Origin: Bacteroidales bacterium
GTDB taxonomy: Bacteria > Bacteroidota > Bacteroidia > Bacteroidales > WCHB1-69
NCBI GenBank assembly: GCA_016282395.1
Contig: JAEEKL010000013.1
Location: forward strand, 1 to 40,204
DNA: 40,204 nt
Direction: 5' to 3'
Shown here: positions 32,459 through 39,974 of the stretch, piece by piece
Numbering within the stretch: the first letter of the stretch is position 1
How the letters are laid out: the number at the start of each line of letters is the position of its first letter
The notes under the pieces: generated by a model
Seen by the model: the letters and a program-made list of their open reading frames with translations, nothing else
The model's database searches: none
Told to the model about the DNA's origin: nothing
Translations under genes and position numbers: made by a program

Positions 32459-33103
32459 ATGAAAGAGTTTATTTCTTTATTGCAAAGTGTAGTTGTCAGT
32501 CCGGGCGGAATATTAACCGTCTTGTCCTTGTTGATTATTGCTCTCATTTGGTTAAGTCACTGGACAACAAAGAAGTTCACGGAGGTTCATGTCTCGATGC
32601 GATTCATGAGGCAAAATCAGAATTTGCAAGACACTAAGATTGACGTTTTGTCAAATAAGATAGACGCATTGTCTGACAAGATGGACTCGAAGTTTGACAC
32701 CCTGCACAGGGAAATGGACGAGCGTTTCGACAAGATGGATGCGAAGTTTGATGCCCTGCACAGGGAAATGGACGAACGCTTCGAGAAGATGGATGCGAAG
32801 TTTGATGCGAAAATAGACGCGTTGTCCGACAAGATGGATGCGAAGATAGACGCGTTGTCCGATAAGATGGATGCGAAGATGGATGCTCGTTTTGACAAAG
32901 TGGATAAGCGTTTTGAGAAAGTGGATGAACGATTTGAGAGGGTGGAAGTGCATTTCGACATAGTAGAGGCGAAAATAGAAGAAGTGAAGGACAAACAGAA
33001 CGACAATGTTTCCACTATCCGGGGAGAAATAATTGCGTTGAAGACAAGGATGGAGTGTTCCGACACATTGAAATTGCCCTCAAGGACAGTGTCTGTGTCG
33101 TGA
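32459..33103 (+). CDS. Membrane-anchored protein with repeat-built coiled coil
   Basis: One transmembrane segment (GGILTVLSLLIIALIWLSHW, about residues 17-36) is followed by about 150 residues of coiled coil made of near-identical units: AKIDALSDKMD (11 residues) and MDERFDKMDAKFDALHRE (18 residues), then KRFEKVDERFERVEVHFD. The pattern gives charged, amphipathic helices like those in apolipoprotein-like or tether proteins. No enzyme motif is seen and I do not recognise a family. It has its own promoter and faces dprA end to end with a 23-base gap and no terminator. A spacer, scaffold or DNA-organising role would be guesswork. Confidence 0.7.
   Translation: MKEFISLLQSVVVSPGGILTVLSLLIIALIWLSHWTTKKFTEVHVSMRFMRQNQNLQDTKIDVLSNKIDALSDKMDSKFDTLHREMDERFDKMDAKFDALHREMDERFEKMDAKFDAKIDALSDKMDAKIDALSDKMDAKMDARFDKVDKRFEKVDERFERVEVHFDIVEAKIEEVKDKQNDNVSTIRGEIIALKTRMECSDTLKLPSRTVSVS
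32690..32888. repeat. Tandem 54-bp and 33-bp repeats in the coiled-coil gene
   Basis: A 54-bp unit starting AAGTTTGA(C/T)(A/G)CCCTGCACAG occurs at 32690 and again at 32744. Two 33-bp units containing ATAGACGCGTTGTCCGA(C/T)AAG follow. Both lengths are multiples of 3, so changes in copy number keep the frame. Confidence 0.88.
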
Positions 33104-33126
33104 AAAATGCGCTCTCAAGGGTAATT

Positions 33127-34224
33127 TTAAATCTCGGTGCTATAGCTTTTCCCGGGCAGGGCGAACAACACCCCTTTGAGCTCCAGTGAAAGGAGTATGC
33201 CTGCCAGCTTAGACGGTGAAAAACCGACGCAGTGTTCGGCAATCTCATCAATGGTCTTCCTTCCTGTCTGAATATAACGATAGACAAGCGCCTCGTCTTC
33301 AGACATGTCAGGAAAGAGCTGTGTTTGCACAGGCTGCGGTGCGGAATCCCAATTCATCATCTCAAGCAGATCTTTTCCGGAGGTGACGATGGCGGCGATG
33401 TTTTTGTGGATCAGTTCGTGACAGCCAGCGTGCCGTTCGTCAAAAATAGTGCCGGGAATGGCGAAAACATCCCGGTTATAGGAGTTTGCAATGTGCGCGG
33501 TGATGATACTCCCGCCTTTGATGCCGCTTTCCGCCACCAACACCGCATCAGCCATCCCTGCAATGATACGGTTGCGCGCCGGGAAGTTCATCCTGTCAGG
33601 TCCAGTGTTGAAATCAAATTCGCTGATGAGGGTTCCCCCGGAAGCCGTTATCCTCTCCGAAAGGTTTTTGTTTGTGGATGGGTAGATAGTGTGCAATCCG
33701 TTCCCTAACACTGCAATCGTGGGAATGCCGAGGTTGAGCGACTCCTCGTGCGCCACCGTGTCAATGCCGTAAGCTAATCCGCTGACGGTTGTGATGTCGC
33801 TGTCTTTCAAATCGTTGAGAATCTTGGTGAGACTTTTGATGCCGTAAGAGGTGGCGTTGCGAGTGCCCACTACCGCCAGCATCCGTGAACGGTTGAAGCC
33901 ATCGCTGCCTCGGAAATAGAACGAAACAGGCGCGTCGGGGCATCGTTTCAGCCGATTCGGATAGCTCATATCCAAAAAATGACACAATTGAACATTGTGT
34001 TTCTCCATCAGGCCCATTTCTTTGTCAACCAAACCTCTCAACTTGTCGGTGAGTTTGATGTCCACTTGGCAACGTTTGCGGTGTTGCAATCTCCGCTGCC
34101 ATGATTCAGGGAATTCATAGACATTTTGAGCCGACCCGGCAGCAGTCAGAATCTGTTTCAATGTGGATTTCCCAAGTCCTTCGGTCTTGTTTAAGGCAAT
34201 TCGGTAGAAAATTTCAGTATGCAT
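33127..34224 (-). CDS. dprA: DNA-processing protein DprA (Smf)
   Basis: DprA loads RecA on incoming single-stranded DNA during natural transformation and is also kept in non-competent species. The Rossmann-like core shows MLAVVGTRNATSYG, VSGLAYGIDTVAHEESL, AVLGNGLHTIYPSTNKNL and FPARNRIIAGMADAVLVAESGIKGGSIITAHIA. N-terminal helices and a C-terminal winged helix (IDEIAEHCVGFSPSKLAGILLSLELKG) give the complete three-part form at 365 residues. A -7 element lies upstream, overlapping the divergent promoter of the DUF4837 gene. Confidence 0.95.
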   Translation of the reverse strand: MHTEIFYRIALNKTEGLGKSTLKQILTAAGSAQNVYEFPESWQRRLQHRKRCQVDIKLTDKLRGLVDKEMGLMEKHNVQLCHFLDMSYPNRLKRCPDAPVSFYFRGSDGFNRSRMLAVVGTRNATSYGIKSLTKILNDLKDSDITTVSGLAYGIDTVAHEESLNLGIPTIAVLGNGLHTIYPSTNKNLSERITASGGTLISEFDFNTGPDRMNFPARNRIIAGMADAVLVAESGIKGGSIITAHIANSYNRDVFAIPGTIFDERHAGCHELIHKNIAAIVTSGKDLLEMMNWDSAPQPVQTQLFPDMSEDEALVYRYIQTGRKTIDEIAEHCVGFSPSKLAGILLSLELKGVLFALPGKSYSTEI

Positions 34225-34254
34225 TTTTTTTTGCTTTCGGTTGATTTATTTTTA

Positions 34255-34263
34255 TAGTTTTGC
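34255..34263 (+). promoter_or_regulatory. -7 promoter element for the DUF4837 gene
   Basis: TAGTTTTGC matches TAnnTTTGC, 71 bases before the ATG at 34335 and 15 bases from the opposing dprA element. Confidence 0.6.
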
Positions 34264-34278
34264 ATTTTATTTCAATCG

Positions 34279-34287
34279 GCAAAGATA
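34279..34287 (-). promoter_or_regulatory. -7 promoter element for dprA
   Basis: The minus strand reads TATCTTTGC, matching TAnnTTTGC, 54 bases before the dprA start. The two divergent promoters overlap, so they may interfere with each other. Confidence 0.62.
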
Positions 34288-34334
34288 ATAATTAAATATA
34301 ATAAAATCAATAGAAAAAAAATAATTTTATTAAT

Positions 34335-35318
34335 ATGAAGAAAATCAGTTGTTTCGCATTAGCGATAGTGTTGTTGTCCATGACCTCCTGTCATACAAAG
34401 TCGGGCGGTTCGGGCATAAAAGTGGAGAATTTTTCCACAGGCAAGGCCGGAGAAATGATCTTGGCCATCGACTCCAACTATTGGTCAAAGTCGGCTGTGA
34501 AAGCCATCTACGATGTGTTGCATCAGCCGCAACCGGCCATCAACCAAATCGAACCGATGTTTGATGTGATTCAGTGTTCCAACGCTGATTACAGGGCATC
34601 GTTTATGCGTCACCGCAACATCGTGCAGTTCGATTTTAATCCGGATTATTCAGCAAACAGCTTTGAAATCGACAAGAACCCGCTCACAAATCCGCAAATT
34701 CTGGTGAAAATCAAAGGAAACAGTCAGGACTCTTGCCTGAAACTGTTCCTTGCCCATCAGGAGGAAATTGTCAAGGCGATGTATGATAACGATATAGCGC
34801 GTTTGCAGAATGCTCATCGCAAATTGAACAATCCGGTGATTGAGAAAAAAATCAAGGAGAAGTTCGGGATTTCGATGACGATTCCGGAGGGCTATTTTGT
34901 CGGTCGCGAAGAGGAAGACTTCCTTTGGCTGCTTTTCCGCACCCCGAAGAACGACCGTTTCGTCATGATTTACAAGTCTCCCCGCTATCCGTTGACCACC
35001 GAGAATATCGTGGCAGAGCGCGATCGCATCACGAAGGCCTATATTCAGGGCGCCGTTGCAGGCGCTTATCCCATTGTTGCGGATATAGAAGGATATCCCA
35101 TGGCCAAAGAATTGAAGATTCGGTATCATAATGGTGTGGAATTGAGAGGATTGTGGGCTTCTGTCCGAGACAAGATGGGCGGGCCGTTCTACAGTTTCAC
35201 CCAAATCGCCCCCGACAGTACCTCTTGTATCTCAATAGACGGCTTTGTGTATGCCCCGCAAGAACATAAAAGAGATTATCTGCGTGAGGTTGAGGCAATT
35301 GTGAAATCCATTCAATAA
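34335..35318 (+). CDS. DUF4837 family lipoprotein
   Basis: The 327-residue protein has a lipoprotein signal (MKKISCFALAIVLLSMTSC) and then STGKAGEMILAIDSNYWSKSAVKAIYDVLHQPQPAINQIEPMFDV, which I recognise as the start of DUF4837, a Bacteroidota family of unknown function. Later segments include NPLTNPQILVKIKG and EDFLWLLFRTPKNDRFVMIYKSPR. It is predicted to be anchored in a membrane facing the periplasm. The ECF sigma gene follows after 50 bases without a clear promoter, so the two may be co-transcribed. Confidence 0.82.
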   Translation: MKKISCFALAIVLLSMTSCHTKSGGSGIKVENFSTGKAGEMILAIDSNYWSKSAVKAIYDVLHQPQPAINQIEPMFDVIQCSNADYRASFMRHRNIVQFDFNPDYSANSFEIDKNPLTNPQILVKIKGNSQDSCLKLFLAHQEEIVKAMYDNDIARLQNAHRKLNNPVIEKKIKEKFGISMTIPEGYFVGREEEDFLWLLFRTPKNDRFVMIYKSPRYPLTTENIVAERDRITKAYIQGAVAGAYPIVADIEGYPMAKELKIRYHNGVELRGLWASVRDKMGGPFYSFTQIAPDSTSCISIDGFVYAPQEHKRDYLREVEAIVKSIQ

Positions 35319-35368
35319 ATTTTTTTTCTGATGTAACAAAATGACATCTTCGTGCGACAGACCTGAAC

Positions 35369-35911
35369 GTGACGGAAATAGATTCTGAACTCCAGGAAAT
35401 CATTAACGGTTGTTTGAACAATGATCGTTTGAGCCAACACCGGTTGTACGACAGATACGCGTCGAGGATGTTTGGTGTTTGCCTGCGGTATGCGAATGGC
35501 CGTGAGGAGGCGGAGGATATGTTGATGGAAGGTTTTATGCGGGTTTTCAAGAGCTTGCCGTTGTTCAGAGGGGAAAGTTCGTTCACCACTTGGATTCACT
35601 CCGTAATGGTGAATACTGCCGTCAGCCACTATCGGTCGATGAAGCGTTTCCGCAAGGAATTGCTTGCCGGCGATGTGATTGAGGAAGAGGGAAAAGCAGG
35701 GGAGGAAAACATCATAGCCTCGTTGGAGGCGAAGCAGCTACTGGAGCTGTTGGAACAGATGCCTGATGGAATGCGTGTGGTGTTCAACCTCAAAGCGGTG
35801 GAAGAGTACTCTTTTTCGGAAATCGCGGAGAAATTAGGGAAGAAGGAGAATGCCATCCGCATCAGTTACATGCGGGCACGGCAGTGGATGAAGGAGGCGA
35901 TGAAAAGTTGA
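35369..35911 (+). CDS. ECF-type RNA polymerase sigma factor
   Basis: At 180 residues it has only regions sigma-2 and sigma-4, as expected for an extracytoplasmic-function sigma factor. Region 2 shows LYDRYASRMFGVCLRYANGREEAEDMLMEGFMRVFKSLPLFRG and SSFTTWIHSVMVNTAVSHYR; region 4 shows LLEQMPDGMRVVFNLKAVEEYSFSEIAEKLGKKENAIRISYMRARQWMK. The start is GTG (35369); no in-frame ATG occurs before residue 33. The next gene encodes a single-pass protein with an anti-sigma-like N-terminus, and a GATGA-type repeat fills the 57-base gap. Promoter targets are unknown. Confidence 0.93.
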   Translation: MTEIDSELQEIINGCLNNDRLSQHRLYDRYASRMFGVCLRYANGREEAEDMLMEGFMRVFKSLPLFRGESSFTTWIHSVMVNTAVSHYRSMKRFRKELLAGDVIEEEGKAGEENIIASLEAKQLLELLEQMPDGMRVVFNLKAVEEYSFSEIAEKLGKKENAIRISYMRARQWMKEAMKS

Positions 35912-35944
35912 TGAGTTGATGAGATGATAGGATGATGAGATGAT
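35908..35944. repeat. GATGA-type low-complexity tract between sigma and partner gene
   Basis: The tract runs TTGATGAGTTGATGAGATGA and then TAGGATGATGAGATGATTTT. It overlaps the sigma stop codon and makes up most of the intergenic gap. Confidence 0.75.
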
Positions 35945-35968
35945 TTTAGAGATAGTATTGATAAAGAT

Positions 35969-36808
35969 ATGAAAAACGTAAAAGATGTTTTGAAAACATA
36001 CGAGGAGAACCCTTCTGCGGATGTGTGGAAGCGGCTGAATGCCCGGTTGGATGCGGAAATGCCGGTGACGGGGAAAGTGCATCGGATTCACCGTGTCACG
36101 GTGTGGAAATGGATGGCTGCCGTGTTGTCGGGAATTATTATAGTCAGCGCAGTGGTTTTGGGTGTTCTCCTGCATCAGCGTGGAAATCAGGATGTTATTG
36201 TAGAAAATAATACAAAAGTGATTGAAAATACGGGAGATAACTCGTCCGATGCGGTAACGGAATCGAAAGAATCCGTAGAAACGGATGTGGCTCCGGCTGT
36301 GATGAATGCCGATTGTGTCGATAAGTCTCGGCATGTTAGCGACAAAGTGGTAGAGAACCCTATTCCACAACCAGAAATACAAGATAAAGAGAAACCTGTT
36401 CTCCAACCAGAAACACAAGAAAAAACGATGCCGAATACCAAGGTCCATCAGGTTGTGTTGCCGCCTAATTCAACGTTAGCCAAACAATTAGCTGCTGACC
36501 CTGTGCTGAAAAAACTCTCTGACGACAGCGTGGATTGGTCGTTGCCGGTACATTTCAGCATTCCTAACTTGTTCACTCCGAACAATGACGGAGTCAATGA
36601 CTTTTTCGTGATAGAAGGATTGGAAAGCTATTCATCGCCGAGATTAGTTGTCCGTGACAAAAACAACAAAGTGGTGTATCAAAGCGAGTCATATAAAAAC
36701 ACTTGGAACGGCGGGTCTTGTCCCGATGGAGTATATAGCTACGAGTTCACGTTTTCATACAATGGTATAGAAAACCAGGCATCGGGGAAGGTGAGGATAA
36801 TGCGATAA
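35969..36808 (+). CDS. Single-pass anti-sigma-like protein with T9SS type B (CHU_C) C-terminal domain
   Basis: The N-terminus (about residues 1-48) is cytoplasmic and contains YEENPSADVWKRLNARLDAEM, the short helical segment typical of Bacteroidota anti-sigma-like proteins. A membrane segment (MAAVLSGIIIVSAVVLGVLL, about 49-68) follows, then a Glu/Lys/Pro-rich periplasmic linker and a C-terminal CHU_C domain: IPNLFTPNNDGVNDFF, NKVVYQSESYKNTWNGGSCPDGVYSYEFTF, ending in GKVRIMR. CHU_C usually directs T9SS export, yet this protein has no cleavable signal peptide. The pairing with the ECF sigma suggests the periplasmic domain senses something and the N-terminus holds the sigma. That is inference; no zinc-binding ZAS motif is seen. 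Confidence 0.8.
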   Translation: MKNVKDVLKTYEENPSADVWKRLNARLDAEMPVTGKVHRIHRVTVWKWMAAVLSGIIIVSAVVLGVLLHQRGNQDVIVENNTKVIENTGDNSSDAVTESKESVETDVAPAVMNADCVDKSRHVSDKVVENPIPQPEIQDKEKPVLQPETQEKTMPNTKVHQVVLPPNSTLAKQLAADPVLKKLSDDSVDWSLPVHFSIPNLFTPNNDGVNDFFVIEGLESYSSPRLVVRDKNNKVVYQSESYKNTWNGGSCPDGVYSYEFTFSYNGIENQASGKVRIMR

Positions 36809-36844
36809 TAATTTTCCTCAAACTGCGGGTTTTGATTTTTTTTG

Positions 36845-36853
36845 TATTTTTGC
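36845..36853 (+). promoter_or_regulatory. -7 promoter element for the large lipoprotein / barrel pair
   Basis: TATTTTTGC matches TAnnTTTGC and lies downstream of the ORF-track start (36832), which supports the ATG at 36874 as the real start. Confidence 0.68.
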
Positions 36854-36873
36854 TGCATCAAAAATTATATTTT

Positions 36874-38448
36874 ATGCGAAAAAAAACATATTACTTGTTT
36901 CATGTTGTAGCTTTGCTGATGTTGATTACATTCGCCGGCTGCAACGAAAATGCTTTCAATTTTTCACAGCTTGATGAAATTGACAGTAATGGTGACTGGG
37001 GATTTCCATTGCTTAATGCAGAATACACTATTGGTGATATTATGGACTTGAGCAGTGATATTGGCTATATTCAAGAGGGCAGTGACGGAACACTTGAGAT
37101 TCGTTATGAATACACATTTGATTCTGTTATCTCCGCGTCCGAATATCTTGAATCGTACTTCGGTTCGGATATTGTGGCGGATGGGACTTCTGTGATTTCT
37201 TCCACCGAGTTGCCCCCAATTCAGGGAAATGTGCAGATGTTATTTGTTGACACGATTGTGGCTCAGTTTCCCGCAGACATAATTCTTTTGGAAAGTGCCT
37301 CGCTAAAGTCGGGGCAGATGGTGTTGCATGTGGATTATAATGTCATGCAGCCGACGCACCTTGTGGTCACTTGTCCGCAATTGACCAATGCTGCGGGGCA
37401 GCCGCTATACTTGGAGGCACAGTCCACGGGGGGGAGTTATACGACCATGGTGGACATCAGCGGTTATACTCTTACTGTTCCTTCTAACAACGAGATAGAC
37501 ATCTTCATGAGGGTGTCGTGTGTCGCGAACGCAGGGTCGCTGCCTGACGAGCTGATGTTCAACTACAGTGCAACATTCCAGCAGATTTTATTTAGAGAGA
37601 TACGCGGTAAGTTTGCTGCGGTGGATGTCCAGATGGACAACGAGTGGGATTTTGACAACCAGTTTTTACGCGACCATATTTCCGGCAATATGACGTTGCA
37701 TAACCCACAGGTCAATTTTGAGGTTTTGAACAGTTTCCCTGTGAGAGGCACAGTTGTGTTTGACCAGGCAGAACTTTCGGGTGGTGGAAACTCGGCGTCG
37801 TTGCTCGCGTATTCGCCCGAAACGGTAGAGATTCCCGGCAACACCAATCAGTTTGTCCCCGTTGATTTGCCTACAGCCAGCACATTGCAGCTTTCTCCCG
37901 ATTATAGTCACTTCAAGCTCAAAGGCAATGCGGTTATCAATCCTGACGGGTTCAGCACTCCGACGTTAGTGTTCCGTGAAGACCAACTCATCAGTCTGCG
38001 CATCACTGTCGTTCTCCCCTTGGACATAGACATAGATGACATCGTGTTTTGTGATACGTTGCCGTTCGCTGGTTTCAGCCTCCCGTCCGAATCGGCATTT
38101 TCCAATATGCTGCTTCGCCTCGGCATCACGAATGCTTTGCCCTTGAATTTCCAGCTGCAGGCTTATTTCTATGATTCACAAACCGCCACGGTGATGGATA
38201 GTTTGTTTATGGAAACCCAGACAGTGTTGAGCGCACAGGGCGGAACACCCCGCTTCAGTGAGATTTTCGCCACCAAGGACAATTTTGAAGAGGTCCGTCG
38301 AATGTTCAGTTGCGACAATATTATTTTACGAGCCCGTCTTTATACAGATGGATCCCCGGTCTCTATCAATGTTGCGCAAGCTATTCGTTTTCGATTAGGC
38401 GCAAGAATGAATGTTGATATGAACGGTTTGGTGAATATAGGTAACTGA
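36874..38448 (+). CDS. Large predicted lipoprotein of unknown function
   Basis: The ORF track begins at 36832, but a promoter element lies inside that extension and the internal Met (MRKKTYYLFHVVALLMLITFAGC) starts a lipoprotein signal, so 36874 is preferred. The 524-residue protein is beta-rich and acidic, with long Val/Thr strands such as MVLHVDYNVMQPTHLVVTC, and a near N-terminal segment DSNGDWGFPLLNAEYTIGDIM that I associate loosely with Bacteroidota surface lipoproteins. No catalytic motif is recognised. The DUF5723-like gene starts 11 bases after its stop, suggesting a lipoprotein and barrel that work together. Confidence 0.72.
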   Translation: MRKKTYYLFHVVALLMLITFAGCNENAFNFSQLDEIDSNGDWGFPLLNAEYTIGDIMDLSSDIGYIQEGSDGTLEIRYEYTFDSVISASEYLESYFGSDIVADGTSVISSTELPPIQGNVQMLFVDTIVAQFPADIILLESASLKSGQMVLHVDYNVMQPTHLVVTCPQLTNAAGQPLYLEAQSTGGSYTTMVDISGYTLTVPSNNEIDIFMRVSCVANAGSLPDELMFNYSATFQQILFREIRGKFAAVDVQMDNEWDFDNQFLRDHISGNMTLHNPQVNFEVLNSFPVRGTVVFDQAELSGGGNSASLLAYSPETVEIPGNTNQFVPVDLPTASTLQLSPDYSHFKLKGNAVINPDGFSTPTLVFREDQLISLRITVVLPLDIDIDDIVFCDTLPFAGFSLPSESAFSNMLLRLGITNALPLNFQLQAYFYDSQTATVMDSLFMETQTVLSAQGGTPRFSEIFATKDNFEEVRRMFSCDNIILRARLYTDGSPVSINVAQAIRFRLGARMNVDMNGLVNIGN

Positions 38449-38459
38449 TTTTGGCCGCT

Positions 38460-39908
38460 ATGAAGAAAATTATCTTAACTTTAATGGTTGGTGTGTGTTA
38501 TGCTCTTTCAGTGAGCGGGCAGGCTTTGGATGTGACCCATTTCATGCGTATTTCGCCGTTCCAGCACAACAACTTGCCCTCAAGTTCCACCATTTACAAC
38601 GGCTATTTCAGTCTTCCCACTGGAAATATTCAAGCGGGTGTGAATTTGGGTGCAATCCGATACAAAAACCTCTTTGAAACCGACGAGGAGGGTTATCCGA
38701 CAGTGCTGACAGCCACGAAGTTCGTGAACAGTCTTTCCAACAAGAATTACTTTGGCGTTTATGATGACATTGAGCTGCTCGGTGTCGGATTCCGGATTAA
38801 GGACCGATACTTTCTGACGGTGGACTACCGGCAACGTGCCAATCTTGACTTCATATATTCCCGGGATGTCCTCGGTCTGCCTATTTATGGTAATATGGCA
38901 TACGTTGACAATCCTGCCGACTTGAATTTGTCCATCAACCTGAACGCTTACCAGGAACTTGGGGTCAGTTTCAGACATAAGGTCAATAATAGGATTTCGT
39001 GGGGAGTGCGCCCGAAGGTTCTTTTCGGCCTTGCCAATGTGAACACCCAGACACTCTCTGCGCAAGTCGCCACAAATCCTAATGACTACACCATCAGCAT
39101 GAGGTATGCTGCTGCTCTGCGTGCTGCCGCTATTGTTCCGTTTACCATGACGTTCAACCCACAAGATGGCTTCCAGTTTGATGCGGACTATAATGTCGGG
39201 ATTATTTTGAAAAATGCCTTCAAAAATGCCGGTTTCGGAATCGATTTGGGCTTTTCTTACAAGTTTATGGAATCGCTTGGATTGTCAGCCGGAGTTCTTG
39301 ACCTTGGCTTTATCAACTGGAAAACGTCCACAACGAGTATGAGCAGCAGTTTGGATGATGCCGGCAGCCTGTACAACGAAGGCGCGTTTACGTTCAGCGG
39401 ATTGACCCAGTCCGATATTGACGCAATAATGGAAGAAGGCTCTTCCGGTATATTGGACACGCTGGCGCAATATTTTCCGTTAGAAATCGTCCCTACAGGG
39501 AGCTATATGTCAGCCCTCACTCCGAGGGTGGTCTTACAGGCGGATTACGAGTTTGCCAAATTTCATCGCGTCAGTGTTGCCACGCAGTTCCGTTTCGCAA
39601 ATAAGTATTTCCAACCCTCTCTCACTGTGGCATACGACGGACTGTTTTTCAACTCTATTGATGTATGTGTGGCGTATACCATACAACGCAATTCCTATGA
39701 CAACCTTGGCGTGGGATTGGGGTTCAACCTCGGCTATCTGAACATCTATGCCGGCACACAGAATATCATTGCTGCATTTTCGGTCAAGAATGTTTCCCAG
39801 CTGACGGCTACCGCAGGAGTTGTTTTCAACTGGGGGCATTACAAGAATTGGAGGGAAAAATACCCGAAAAAGGAAAAAAAGCCTAAAGAAGGGAAGAAGA
39901 GAGGATAA
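38460..39908 (+). CDS. DUF5723-like outer-membrane beta-barrel protein
   Basis: The ORF track uses TTG at 38451; the ATG at 38460 gives a clean signal peptide (MKKIILTLMVGVCYALSVSGQ) and is chosen. The 482-residue mature protein begins LDVTHFMRISPFQHNNLPSSSTIYNGYFSLPTGNIQAGVNLGAI, resembling DUF5723, with many amphipathic strands (ISWGVRPKVLFGLANV, GFGIDLGFSYKFMESLGLSAGVLDLGFINW, LGVGLGFNLGYLNIYAGTQNI). The short Lys-rich tail after VVFNWGHYKNW is unusual for a barrel. It is probably a FadL/PorV-like surface barrel, partner of the upstream lipoprotein. Function is unknown. It ends at a terminator shared with glyA. Confidence 0.8.
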   Translation: MKKIILTLMVGVCYALSVSGQALDVTHFMRISPFQHNNLPSSSTIYNGYFSLPTGNIQAGVNLGAIRYKNLFETDEEGYPTVLTATKFVNSLSNKNYFGVYDDIELLGVGFRIKDRYFLTVDYRQRANLDFIYSRDVLGLPIYGNMAYVDNPADLNLSINLNAYQELGVSFRHKVNNRISWGVRPKVLFGLANVNTQTLSAQVATNPNDYTISMRYAAALRAAAIVPFTMTFNPQDGFQFDADYNVGIILKNAFKNAGFGIDLGFSYKFMESLGLSAGVLDLGFINWKTSTTSMSSSLDDAGSLYNEGAFTFSGLTQSDIDAIMEEGSSGILDTLAQYFPLEIVPTGSYMSALTPRVVLQADYEFAKFHRVSVATQFRFANKYFQPSLTVAYDGLFFNSIDVCVAYTIQRNSYDNLGVGLGFNLGYLNIYAGTQNIIAAFSVKNVSQLTATAGVVFNWGHYKNWREKYPKKEKKPKEGKKRG

Positions 39909-39925
39909 AAGGATAAGAAGATAAT

Positions 39926-39957
39926 AAAAAGCCCCGACCATCGTCAGGGCTTTTTTT
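39926..39957. terminator. Bidirectional terminator between the barrel gene and glyA
   Basis: AAAAAGCCCCGAC/GTCAGGGCTTTTT forms a stem with one C/A mismatch and loop CATC, flanked by A-run and T-run, between convergent genes. Confidence 0.85.
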
Positions 39958-39974
39958 ATAAGGGAATTTGTTGT

